In this document: piece after piece, positions 16,570-24,573 of the stretch
How positions within the stretch are numbered: position 1 is the first letter of the stretch
Layout of the letters: each line of letters begins with the position of its first letter
NCBI RefSeq assembly: GCF_043195125.1
Contig: NZ_JBAFWR010000009.1
Source of the DNA: NCEH01 sp043195125
Lineage (GTDB): Bacteria > Pseudomonadota > Alphaproteobacteria > Rhizobiales > Xanthobacteraceae
Length of the DNA stretch: 64,000 bases
Direction: 5' to 3' (one strand)
Position numbers and translations under genes: made by a program
Notes under the pieces: generated by a model
Seen by the model: the letters and a program-made list of their open reading frames with translations, nothing else
The model's database searches: none
What the model was told of the DNA's origin: nothing

Positions 16570-17627
16570 GACAAAGTCTCCGGCGCTGCGGCGCCCTTGA
16601 GCGCGCCGGCGATGAGCTGGGCGGTCCGGTCCCAATCGGGCAGCATCTGCCCGGCGGCGAAGGCCGCTTCGGCGAGGCGGCGGCGCTCGTTCGGGGAGAG
16701 CAGGCAGATGCGCAGGGCGCCGGCGAGGGCCTCCACGTCGCCCGGGGGCACCTTCAGCGCGGCGCGGTCCGGCACGGTTTCGTTCGCCGCGCCGCCGGTG
16801 GTGCAGACAATTGGCAGGCCGTGGCGCATCGCTTCTGCCAGCACCATGCCGTAGCCCTCGAACAGCGAGGGATGGACGAACAGGTCGCTCGCCGCAAACG
16901 CGTGCACCAATTCCTCGGCGGAGCGGGCACCAGCCAGGGTGACACGCTCTTCCAGGCCATGGGTGGCGATAAGGGTGCGCACCTGGTCGGCGGTCGAGGG
17001 ATGCAGGTCGAGGCTGCCGATGATGGTCAGGCTCCAGGAAACCCCCTTCAGCCGGCCGAGGGCTTCAAGGAGCACGTCATATCCCTTGCGCGGAATGAGC
17101 GAGCCCACGGCCAGCAGGCGTGGCGGGTTGCCGTCTGCCGGCGCCCGTGCGGCCGGCGCCGTGCCTGGCACGGCAATGGTCAGGCGCGTGGGATCGACGC
17201 CGAAATCGCGGATCAGGGTACGGCCAGTGGCGGGGCTGGTCGCCACCACGTGGACGCATCGGGCCAGGGCGGCACATTCGCTCTCCGCCAGGCACGCGCG
17301 CCCTTCGGCCGGAAGGCCGGCTTCCAGAGACAGCGGATGATGGATCAGCGCGACGATGCGCCGGTCCAGCGCCGCAAGGCCATCTGCCGGCAGGGCGCCG
17401 AGGGCGAGGCCGTCGATGAACAGCAGGGTCTGCGGCGCGGTGGCGGCGAGCGCGGCCAGCGCCTCGCGCACCTGCGCGCCGGTCGGGATGGGAAAGCCGG
17501 CCGGCAGGGCGAGATGCGTCAGCGAAAGGCCGTCCATCGGAAAGCGGCTCAGCACCTCGCGGTCGTAGGCATAGCCCCCGGTCGTCAGGTTCAGGTCCCC
17601 GGGAATGGCGAAGGCCGCCGCGATCAT
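16566..17627 (-). CDS. Glycosyltransferase family 4
   Basis: A 353-residue GT-B enzyme. The C-terminal domain shows LLAVGSLIPRKGYDVLLEAL, the nucleotide-sugar region FVHPSLFEGYGMVLAEAM (the E-x7-E motif) and a trailing helix, as in GT4 retaining transferases. It would move a sugar from an activated donor to an acceptor in the cytoplasm; donor and acceptor are unknown. The ATG overlaps the stop of the pterin-synthase-like gene and its own stop overlaps the methyltransferase start, so the three are translationally coupled. No lipopolysaccharide or capsule genes surround it, which favours a small-molecule acceptor. Confidence 0.85.
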   Translation of the reverse strand: MIAAAFAIPGDLNLTTGGYAYDREVLSRFPMDGLSLTHLALPAGFPIPTGAQVREALAALAATAPQTLLFIDGLALGALPADGLAALDRRIVALIHHPLSLEAGLPAEGRACLAESECAALARCVHVVATSPATGRTLIRDFGVDPTRLTIAVPGTAPAARAPADGNPPRLLAVGSLIPRKGYDVLLEALGRLKGVSWSLTIIGSLDLHPSTADQVRTLIATHGLEERVTLAGARSAEELVHAFAASDLFVHPSLFEGYGMVLAEAMRHGLPIVCTTGGAANETVPDRAALKVPPGDVEALAGALRICLLSPNERRRLAEAAFAAGQMLPDWDRTAQLIAGALKGAAAPETLS

Positions 17628-18028
17628 GCGGCGATATCGCCCTCATACCAGGCCCGCGCCACATGCGATTCATGCAGCGTCACCCGCAGCTTGGCGAGCG
17701 CATCGCCGCCCGTGCCCAGGGCGCCGGTGCGCGCCGCGTCCGCCATGCGGTCGAAGATATGGCGGCACAGCACCTCGGTCGTGGTGTTGCGCCCCGCGAA
17801 TTCCGGCAGGTCGTCGAGATTGCGATAGGTGAGGGGGCCGAGCACCGCTTTGAGCGCATCGAGGGCGCGGCCGATGTCCGCCACCACGCCCTCCGCCGTC
17901 AGCTCGCGGCTGAAGAAGGCCACGTCCACCACGAAGGTGGCGCCGTGCAGCGCCTGGGCCGGGCCGAACAGATCGCCCTTGAAGCTATGGGCGATCATGA
18001 TGTGGTCGCGCACTTCCACTGCATACAT
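17624..18028 (-). CDS. Divergent 6-pyruvoyltetrahydropterin synthase/QueD-family protein
   Basis: A 134-residue protein with the T-fold pattern of 6-carboxytetrahydropterin synthase. Compared with QueD it keeps AHSF (first zinc histidine), the first histidine of LHGH (here LHGAT), TTTEVL and a late glutamate (TLHESH). It lacks the catalytic cysteine four residues before LHG, the second histidine of HGH (now Ala) and the LDHxxLN Asp-His pair (now LTYRNLDD). So the fold is recognisable but canonical queuosine or biopterin chemistry is doubtful. It lies 20 bases after the dehydrogenase gene and overlaps the glycosyltransferase start by four bases. The name QueD should not be assigned without testing. 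Confidence 0.8.
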   Translation of the reverse strand: MYAVEVRDHIMIAHSFKGDLFGPAQALHGATFVVDVAFFSRELTAEGVVADIGRALDALKAVLGPLTYRNLDDLPEFAGRNTTTEVLCRHIFDRMADAARTGALGTGGDALAKLRVTLHESHVARAWYEGDIAA

Positions 18029-18048
18029 GAGACAGATGTCCTTGCCGT

Positions 18049-19029
18049 TCAGGCGCTATAGCGCACCACGGTCGCCACCGCATCGGGTTGGGCTCCGAGG
18101 ATGCGGTCGAGAGAATGGGGCAGATCGGCGAAGGCCACCTCGTCGGTGATCAGCGCGTCGAGCCGCGGGTCCGCGAGCAGGTCGAGCGCTTTGGCGAGCC
18201 GGCGCTTAAGGGTCCAGCGCGGCTGGCGTTCCGGCGGCACGGCGCCGACCTGCGAGGAGAGCAGGCGTAGCCTCTTGGCATGGAACGGGCCGCCCAGTTC
18301 CACGGTCACCGGCTTGTCGCCATACCAGCTCACCTCCACCAGCGTGGCCGAATGTCCGCAGCAGCCGATGGCGGCGGCGAGTCCTGCAGAGGTGGCGCTG
18401 GCATGGAACACCACGTCCGCCTCGGCGATCGGATCCGGGCAGGCGGAAAACCGCGCCCCGAACGATTCGACGATCACGCGCCGCTGCTCGCACGGGTCGA
18501 GGGCGGTCACGTCCGCGCCCGGCAATTGGGCGGCGAGGTAGACGATCAGAAGCCCCACGAGGCCCGCGCCCACCACGACGATGCGGTCGCCCGCGCCCGC
18601 GCCGCTGTCCCAGAGCGCGTTCAGCGCCGTTTCCATATTGGCGGCGAGCGTGGCACGGCGGGCGGGCACATCGCGCGGCACCAGCATCGCCTTGTCGGCG
18701 CCGATCAGGAAGCGATCCTGGTGGGGATGGAGCGCGAACACGTCGCGGCCCAGCAAGGGGGCCGGCCCGGCGGTGACGCGGCCGACCGCGCAATAGCCGT
18801 ATTTGACCGGGAAAGGGAATTCGCCGGACTGCATGGGCGCGCGCATGCAGCCGCGATGCACGGGATCGGTGAGGCCGTCATAGATCATGCGCTCGGTGCC
18901 CCGGCTCACCGCGCTCCAGGAGGTGGTGATGAGAAGCTCGTCACGTTCGCGCGGGCGCAGCGTTTCGCCCTTGAGCCGCGCGCAGCGCGGGGCGACATAC
19001 CACAGGGCCTCGGCATGGATGGGCTCCAC
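18049..19029 (-). CDS. Zinc-type alcohol dehydrogenase family (MDR) oxidoreductase, BchC-like
   Basis: A medium-chain dehydrogenase of 326 residues from the GTG at 19029; the open frame extends to an ATG at 19131 (360 residues), but the extra N-terminus is low-complexity and would leave little room for the divergent opgH promoter. It has LITTSWSAVSRGTER early, KYGYCAVGRV where zinc enzymes have GHE-type ligands, and the Rossmann motif VVVGAGLVGLL near residue 165. The usual catalytic zinc ligands are not visible, as in the BchC-related branch. It heads the four-gene operon that continues with the pterin-synthase-like protein. Substrate unknown. Confidence 0.8.
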   Translation of the reverse strand: MEPIHAEALWYVAPRCARLKGETLRPRERDELLITTSWSAVSRGTERMIYDGLTDPVHRGCMRAPMQSGEFPFPVKYGYCAVGRVTAGPAPLLGRDVFALHPHQDRFLIGADKAMLVPRDVPARRATLAANMETALNALWDSGAGAGDRIVVVGAGLVGLLIVYLAAQLPGADVTALDPCEQRRVIVESFGARFSACPDPIAEADVVFHASATSAGLAAAIGCCGHSATLVEVSWYGDKPVTVELGGPFHAKRLRLLSSQVGAVPPERQPRWTLKRRLAKALDLLADPRLDALITDEVAFADLPHSLDRILGAQPDAVATVVRYSA

Positions 19030-19182
19030 GGTCTTACCTTCGGTGTGATCGGCAGCTTTCACGTCCCTGGCATCTCCGGCCCGCTCGCGAGCTTGTTCCT
19101 GGCTTTGGCGCGCAGCACGTTGTTCCATCATCGCAATCCCGCCGACCCCTTGCCTTGATCCATCCCACCCACCGGAGCCTTC

Positions 19183-20973
19183 ATGAACGTCCGGCCAGAG
19201 CCTTCCACCTTGCTCGCCGACCTCCCGCTCGCCGCCGCTCGCCGGCGGGTGATGCAGCGCCGTCGCTTGACCATGCTGGCCCTCAACCTCGCCACACTAG
19301 CATTCGTTGCCCTGTGCGCGACCCAGCTCGCGGCGCAGAATGGCTGGCGGGCCGTCGATCTGGTGCTGCTCGCATGTGTGCTGGTCGCAACGCCCTGGAA
19401 TGCGATTGGTTTCTGGAATGCCTCGGTTGGTCTTTTTCTTCTGCACGCGCGCCGTGACGGTGTGATGCAGGCGGCGCCGTTTCTGGGCCGTGGCCGCGAT
19501 GCCCATGTGTCGACGCGCACGGCCATTCTTATGACGCTCCGCAACGAAGATCCCGAACGTGCGCTTTCACGTTTGCGTGCGGTGAAGGCCGGGCTCGACG
19601 CGACCGGCTTCGGCGGGCAGTTCGATTATTTCCTGCTCAGCGACACCAATCGCGAGGATGTGGCTCGGGCCGAGGAGGCGGCGGTTGCCCGCTGGCGGGC
19701 GGAGGCGGGCAGTGGGCGCATCGTCTATCGCCGCCGCCCGGTGAACAGCGGCTTCAAGGCGGGCAATGTGCGGGACTTCTGCCTGACCTGGGGCGGCGGA
19801 TACGATTTCATGCTGCCGCTCGACGCGGACAGCCTGATGGGCGCGCCAGCGGTGCTCGATCTGGTGCGGATCCTGGAGGCGAACCCGCGCATCGGCATCC
19901 TCCAGAGCCTGGTCGTCGGGCTGCCCAGCGCCAGCGGCTTCGCCCGCCTGTTCCAGTTCGGCATGCGCCATGGCATGCGCTGCTACACGCTCGGCGCGAC
20001 GTGGTGGGCGGGGGATTGCGGGCCGTTCTGGGGGCATAACGCGCTAATCCGGGTGCAGCCCTTCACACTTCATTGCGAGCTGCCGCTCCTGCCCGGCGAA
20101 CCGCCGCTCGGCGGTCCGATTCTCTCCCACGACCAGGTGGAGGCGGTGCTGATGCGCCGGGCCGGCTACGAGGTGCGGGTGGTGCCGGTGGAGGGCGAGA
20201 GCTTCGAAGAAAATCCGCCGACCGTGCTGGATTTCATGGCCCGCGATTTGCGGTGGTGCCTCGGCAATCTGCAATACACGCGCTTGCTCTCCCTGCCCGG
20301 CCTGCTGCCCATGAGCCGGTTCCAGCTGGTGTGGGCGATCCTGATGTTCGCGGCCATGCCGGCGGTGCCGCTGGCGCTGCTGCTGCTGCCGTTTGCGGCG
20401 ATGGACGCTTCCCCGGCGGTCGGGGCGGGCGCGGCGGGCCTTTATCTCGGCCTGCTGTTCATGTCGCTGTCGCCCAAGCTGGCCGGCCTGCTGGACGTCG
20501 CGCTCTCCGCGGGTGGCGCGGCGCGCTATGGCGGGGCGGGGCGCTTTACGCTTTCGGCGCTGGCGGAACTGGCGTTCGCCTTCCTGCTGGCGCCCATCAT
20601 GGCGCTGTCCACCACGCGGTTCCTGGCGCTGCTGGCCTTCGGCCATGTGCACGGCGTGTGGAACGGGCAGGCGCGCGACGCCCATGCGCTGTCCTGGCAT
20701 GTCGCCGCGCGCGCGCTGTGGCTGCCCACGGTGTTCGGGCTGGCGGTGGCGCTCGCCATGGCGCTGATAGCGCCGGTGCTGCTGCTCTGGACCGCGCCGC
20801 TGATCGCCGGCTGCTGGCTGGCCATACCGTTCGCAGTCTTCACCGCCGATCCGCGCTTCGGCGCGTGGCTGGCCGCCCGGGGGCTGTGCGCGACACCGGA
20901 GGAAGCCGCCCCGCCGGCGATCTTCAGCGCCCTTGCCCCGCCCGCCGCTGCGCCGCGCCGCGTGGCCGCATAA
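19183..20973 (+). CDS. opgH: Glucans biosynthesis glucosyltransferase H
   Basis: A 596-residue inner-membrane GT2 enzyme that makes periplasmic glucans from UDP-glucose. Two N-terminal membrane helices (about residues 30-85) precede a cytoplasmic catalytic domain with LPLDADS near residue 210, LSHDQVEAVLMRR near 315 and RDLRWCLGN near 355 (the processive-type RW motif); several C-terminal helices follow. It is much shorter than the ~850-residue E. coli protein, as is common in alphaproteobacteria. The usual partner opgG is not in the window. It diverges from the dehydrogenase of the pterin-like operon. Confidence 0.88.
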   Translation: MNVRPEPSTLLADLPLAAARRRVMQRRRLTMLALNLATLAFVALCATQLAAQNGWRAVDLVLLACVLVATPWNAIGFWNASVGLFLLHARRDGVMQAAPFLGRGRDAHVSTRTAILMTLRNEDPERALSRLRAVKAGLDATGFGGQFDYFLLSDTNREDVARAEEAAVARWRAEAGSGRIVYRRRPVNSGFKAGNVRDFCLTWGGGYDFMLPLDADSLMGAPAVLDLVRILEANPRIGILQSLVVGLPSASGFARLFQFGMRHGMRCYTLGATWWAGDCGPFWGHNALIRVQPFTLHCELPLLPGEPPLGGPILSHDQVEAVLMRRAGYEVRVVPVEGESFEENPPTVLDFMARDLRWCLGNLQYTRLLSLPGLLPMSRFQLVWAILMFAAMPAVPLALLLLPFAAMDASPAVGAGAAGLYLGLLFMSLSPKLAGLLDVALSAGGAARYGGAGRFTLSALAELAFAFLLAPIMALSTTRFLALLAFGHVHGVWNGQARDAHALSWHVAARALWLPTVFGLAVALAMALIAPVLLLWTAPLIAGCWLAIPFAVFTADPRFGAWLAARGLCATPEEAAPPAIFSALAPPAAAPRRVAA

Positions 20974-21013
20974 AGGCGGCGAGAACCGCTAAAGATGCCG
21001 TCCGTGTGGAAAA

Positions 21014-21029
21014 TGTTTCACGTGAAACA
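21014..21029. other. parS: parS centromere site (ParB-binding palindrome)
   Basis: TGTTTCACGTGAAACA is an exact 16-bp match to the well-known bacterial parS consensus, and the symmetry extends one base on each side. It lies in the 243-base non-coding gap after opgH, outside any gene. ParB loads here and spreads to organise and segregate the origin region. parS sites cluster near oriC, so the window is probably origin-proximal. parA and parB themselves are not in the window. No second full site was noticed by eye. Confidence 0.93.
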
Positions 21030-21174
21030 TGGACTTAGCGCGGACGAACAGGGGTTTCGTGGATCTTCTCCGCGCCTTTCCGGCGGATGACACCGCCTTT
21101 TCGGGCGAACGTTCACCAAGGATGAATCCGAAGCGCGCGGCCCGGATTGGAGACCGGCCGGGCCGACATGAAAC

Positions 21175-21194
21175 GGGCGCCCCGAGGGGCGCCC
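21175..21194 (-). terminator. Probable terminator of the exported-protein gene
   Basis: Two eight-base arms (GGGCGCCC each, self-complementary) with a four-base loop lie 23 bases after the stop of the 794-residue gene. On the minus strand the hairpin is followed by GTTTC only, so the U-run is weak. Confidence 0.5.
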
Positions 21195-21216
21195 GCGTGC
21201 GTCTTGGGACCTGCGC

Positions 21217-23601
21217 TCAGCGGCGGAAGCCGCCGCCGCCGAAGCGCGCCCCGCCGCCATAGCCGCCGAAGCGGTCGGCGCCGGAATCCACCCGCTCGTT
21301 GCCCCACTGGCGCGCCTGGCGCTCCTGGTCGAGATTGGCGGGGGCGGCATTGTGGTCCACCGACTGCCAGCCGGAAGAGGTGGCCTTGTTCCAGCCCGTG
21401 TCCGAGTGCTGGTAGACGTTGCCGTCATGGTCCGCATAGACGTTGCCGTTGTTCCAGCCCACCGTGTTGCCAGTGCGCTGGTTGGTGGCGACGCCCTTGC
21501 TGTCCACATTCACCTGGCCGTTCTCGCGGCTGACCGAGGTGGAGGAGGCGTGGGCGGTGCCGGCGGTGGGATTATAGCCGGTGGATTCGCGCGTCGCTTC
21601 CTTGTTGCCGGTATAGGCATTGCCGGTGACCGACGCGCTCGATTGGCCGCGCGCGCCCGTATAGGGATTGTAGCGGCTGTTGTCGCGGGCGGCGCCGTAA
21701 TTGCCGGTATAGGGGTTGAACGCCGCCGCCGAGCGGCCGGCGAAGTCGGTCCCGCGGGCCGTGGTGCCGGACCAGGCGCGCGAGGACCAGGCGGTGCCGT
21801 TGGCGGTCACGCCCCAGGAATGGGCCACCACCGCGTCGCCGCCCCAGCGGCCATACATGTTGGTGTAGTTGAGATTGGTATAGCCCCAATGGCCGCCCCA
21901 GGGGCCGGCGCCCCAATAGGGACCCCAATAGGGGTTCACGGCGGCGCCCCAGGCCCAGCCGGCGGCGAAGCCGAAGCCGAAGCCCACGGTCGCGCCGAGC
22001 GCGAAGCCGGCGCCATAGCCATAGGTCGCCGGGCAGCCATACCACCAGGTGGCCCCGGCATAGCCGGTGCAATAATAGCCGCTGCCGTAGACCACCGTGC
22101 CGCCGGGCGCGACCATCACGCCCATATAGCCGGGCGTATAGCCCACCACCACGGTCTCGGGCTGCACCGAATAGATCCGCACATAGGTCACGTAATGCAC
22201 GGGCGAGGCGACGGGGATTGTATAGATCACGTCCGGCACCGAATCGGCGACCCGCCAGGGTCCGGTGGGCGAGGCGGAGACGAACCACACGCCCTGCGAG
22301 ACCATGTAGAAGCGGTTGGAGCTGACCTGGATCACCGGCAGCGGCGTGTTGACCGCATATTTCAAGCTGGTGCCGGCGATCTCCACGAATTGCGGCGCGC
22401 CCTGATAGGTGACGCTGCCGCTGGTGGAGCGCTTGACCGTCGCGGTCTGGGGAATGGTGGCGGCGATGGCCGCTTCCTTGGCCTGAGGCGTTCCGGCCAC
22501 CGAAACCAGCACATTGGCCTTCGGATCCTGCGGCGAGATCTTCGCGAAATCCGCCGGCAGCGCGTCGGAGGCGACGAAGGCCCAGGGGCCGCGCAGATCG
22601 GTGGCGCGGAACCAGCGGCCCGAGATCAGCACATAATAGGCGTTGTTGGTGGGATCCATGAACACCGCGTGGTCGGCATTGCTCATGGAGAGCAGGCCGG
22701 TGCCCGCGACCGGGAGCATCTGCGGCTGGCCGTTGGTCTGCACCAGTTCGGTCGGTGTCGCCGAGACATAGATCGCCGGGGGCGGGGTGATCGGCTTGCC
22801 GTCCTGTCCCAGCAGCGGGTCGGGCGCATTCTGCTTGGCGGCGGCCTTGGCCGCGCTCTGGAGCGCGCTCGCCGGCTGGGGCGTCACCACCCAGGTGCTG
22901 TCGAGGCTGCTGGTCTCATACCAGGTGCCGGCGGCCTGGAGGTGGTAGACGCCCTTGGCGTCGCGCAGCATCAGGGGCCGCGTGTTGATGACCCGCTGGA
23001 AGCCGTTCACGCCGGCGATCGGCTTCAGGTCGGGATCGCCGGAGATCAACACCAGCACGGTGAGCGTGTCGGTGAAGACGATGCGCGGCGGCGTGTTCTC
23101 CACCGGCTGAGTCTTCAGGGCGGCGATCTTCTGGTTGACCGCATAGCTCGCCTGGAGATGGTCCAGCGCCACGGTGATGCCGTTCGCCGGCAGGCGCTTG
23201 GTGAGCGCCTCGCGGATCGAGGCCGCCTTTTCGGGCGCGGTGGGCACTTCCACCTTGGTGACGGTGATGGCGTCGAGATGGACGAGGCCCTCGGCCTTGT
23301 CCACGGTGGTGATGGCGGTGAAATCGGCGAAGCCATAGGTGGGTGCGCCGTCCTTGGCGCCGATGGCGACGGCGGCGCGGCCGCCGATCTTGTTGCCGTC
23401 CCAGCTGTCGATCTGCGGCTGGTAGAGTTCGAGCCGGCTGTCGCCCACGTCGAAATCGCGCGGCCAGGCGATTCCCGCGCCCGGCGCCTGGGTTTCCTGC
23501 TGGGCCGGGGGCTGCTGACCATAGGCAAAAGGCGCGGAGAGCATGGACGCGATGGTCAGCGCTGCGATGGCGCTGGTACCCTTAAGCCGAACTCTCAACA
23601 T
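21217..23601 (-). CDS. Large exported Gly/Trp/Tyr-rich protein (carbohydrate-binding-like, function unknown)
   Basis: A 794-residue protein with a clear signal peptide (hydrophobic AIAALTIASMLSAPFAYG). Residues about 30-500 form repeated modules in which a WxxxxSxxGPW-type phrase recurs (GTWYETSSLDSTWV, GRWFRATDLRGPW, GVWFVSASPTGPW). Residues about 500-600 are Gly/Trp/Tyr-rich with a strongly hydrophobic GFGFGFAAGWAWG stretch. The tail carries repeated N-x-YTG phrases (NPYTGNYG, NPYTGARG, NAYTGNK) and ends in a Gly/Arg-rich segment. Similar Hyphomicrobiales proteins are often labelled carbohydrate-binding family V/XII, but no catalytic motif is visible. It probably acts in the envelope or outside. 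It stands alone and diverges from the aquaporin gene. Confidence 0.75.
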   Translation of the reverse strand: MLRVRLKGTSAIAALTIASMLSAPFAYGQQPPAQQETQAPGAGIAWPRDFDVGDSRLELYQPQIDSWDGNKIGGRAAVAIGAKDGAPTYGFADFTAITTVDKAEGLVHLDAITVTKVEVPTAPEKAASIREALTKRLPANGITVALDHLQASYAVNQKIAALKTQPVENTPPRIVFTDTLTVLVLISGDPDLKPIAGVNGFQRVINTRPLMLRDAKGVYHLQAAGTWYETSSLDSTWVVTPQPASALQSAAKAAAKQNAPDPLLGQDGKPITPPPAIYVSATPTELVQTNGQPQMLPVAGTGLLSMSNADHAVFMDPTNNAYYVLISGRWFRATDLRGPWAFVASDALPADFAKISPQDPKANVLVSVAGTPQAKEAAIAATIPQTATVKRSTSGSVTYQGAPQFVEIAGTSLKYAVNTPLPVIQVSSNRFYMVSQGVWFVSASPTGPWRVADSVPDVIYTIPVASPVHYVTYVRIYSVQPETVVVGYTPGYMGVMVAPGGTVVYGSGYYCTGYAGATWWYGCPATYGYGAGFALGATVGFGFGFAAGWAWGAAVNPYWGPYWGAGPWGGHWGYTNLNYTNMYGRWGGDAVVAHSWGVTANGTAWSSRAWSGTTARGTDFAGRSAAAFNPYTGNYGAARDNSRYNPYTGARGQSSASVTGNAYTGNKEATRESTGYNPTAGTAHASSTSVSRENGQVNVDSKGVATNQRTGNTVGWNNGNVYADHDGNVYQHSDTGWNKATSSGWQSVDHNAAPANLDQERQARQWGNERVDSGADRFGGYGGGARFGGGGFRR

Positions 23602-23792
23602 TGGCGTTTCCCTCTTGCATCATTGCCGCCCCATACGGCGAAGACCTAGCATCTCCCGCCGCTTCCGTCAGCCGGGGCCGGATGGCGCGCAAGCTTGACG
23701 GTCACAAAAAAAGGGATCGCTATCTAGGGGCCGCGCCCGAGGGCGCCGGCGGCGGCGGATGCGTGCAGCATCCCGGGCAGGGAGAAGACGAC

Positions 23793-24479
23793 GTGAAGAA
23801 ATATGTCGCGGAATGTCTCGGCACGGCAACGCTCGTGCTTTTCGGCTGTGGTGCTGCGGTGCTCACGGGCGCCGGCGGTGTGCATTTGGGCACCTTTCAG
23901 ATCGCCTTCGCGTTCGGCCTGGCGGTGACCTCCATGGCCTATGGCATCGGCCATGTGTCCGGCTGCCACATCAATCCCGCCGTCACCCTGGGCGTGTGGG
24001 CGGCCGGGCGCCTCTCCGCGGCCGAGGTGCCGAAATACATCATCGCCCAGATCATCGGCGGCATTCTCGGCGCCGGCATCCTCTATGTGATCGCCTCGGG
24101 CCGGCTCGCCAGCTTCAGCGTCGCCGAGGGCATGGGCCAGAACGGCTGGGGCGAGGGCTATCTGGGCGGCTACGGGCTCGGCTCGGCGATCCTCACAGAA
24201 CTGGTCGCCACCTTCATCTTCCTGGTGGTCATTCTCGGCTCCACCTCGAAGGCGGGCATCACCCAGGCGGCGGGCCTCGCGATCGGCCTGTCGCTGGTGA
24301 TGATCCATATCGTGTTCATTCCGGTGACCGGCGTTTCGGTCAATCCCGCACGCAGCATCGGCCCGGCGCTGTTCGCCGGCGGCAAGGCGCTGACGCAGCT
24401 CTGGCTGTTCATCATCGTGCCGCCCATCGGCGCGGTCCTCGCCGGCCTGCTGTTCAGGTTCCGGGTGCTGGAAGACTAA
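23793..24479 (+). CDS. aqpZ: Aquaporin Z
   Basis: A 228-residue membrane channel with six helices and both NPA loops: GCHINPAVTLG near residues 62-72 and VSVNPARSIGPAL near 184-196. The arginine after the second NPA is the selectivity-filter residue of water channels. The GTG at 23793 has GGAGA seven bases upstream and gives the standard AqpZ length; the open frame from 23601 adds an unrelated N-terminus. It allows water flow across the inner membrane under osmotic shift. Nearby opgH (periplasmic glucans) also bears on osmotic adaptation, though no operon joins them. Confidence 0.92.
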   Translation: MKKYVAECLGTATLVLFGCGAAVLTGAGGVHLGTFQIAFAFGLAVTSMAYGIGHVSGCHINPAVTLGVWAAGRLSAAEVPKYIIAQIIGGILGAGILYVIASGRLASFSVAEGMGQNGWGEGYLGGYGLGSAILTELVATFIFLVVILGSTSKAGITQAAGLAIGLSLVMIHIVFIPVTGVSVNPARSIGPALFAGGKALTQLWLFIIVPPIGAVLAGLLFRFRVLED

Positions 24480-24498
24480 GCGGCGAGGATAAGAAAAA

Positions 24499-24524
24499 CG
24501 GGCGTGGATCGCTCCACGCCCGTC
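24499..24524. terminator. Bidirectional terminator between aqpZ and katA
   Basis: A perfect 11-bp stem (ACGGGCGTGGA/TCCACGCCCGT) with a four-base loop lies between the converging genes. On the minus strand it is followed by TTTTTCTT, a good intrinsic terminator for the catalase gene; on the plus strand the tail is CCCTTCT, so termination there is weaker. Confidence 0.85.
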
Positions 24525-24573
24525 CCTTCTGTGGTGAGGCTGGCCTTGTCCCCGCCGGCGCGGCGGGAGGGGC

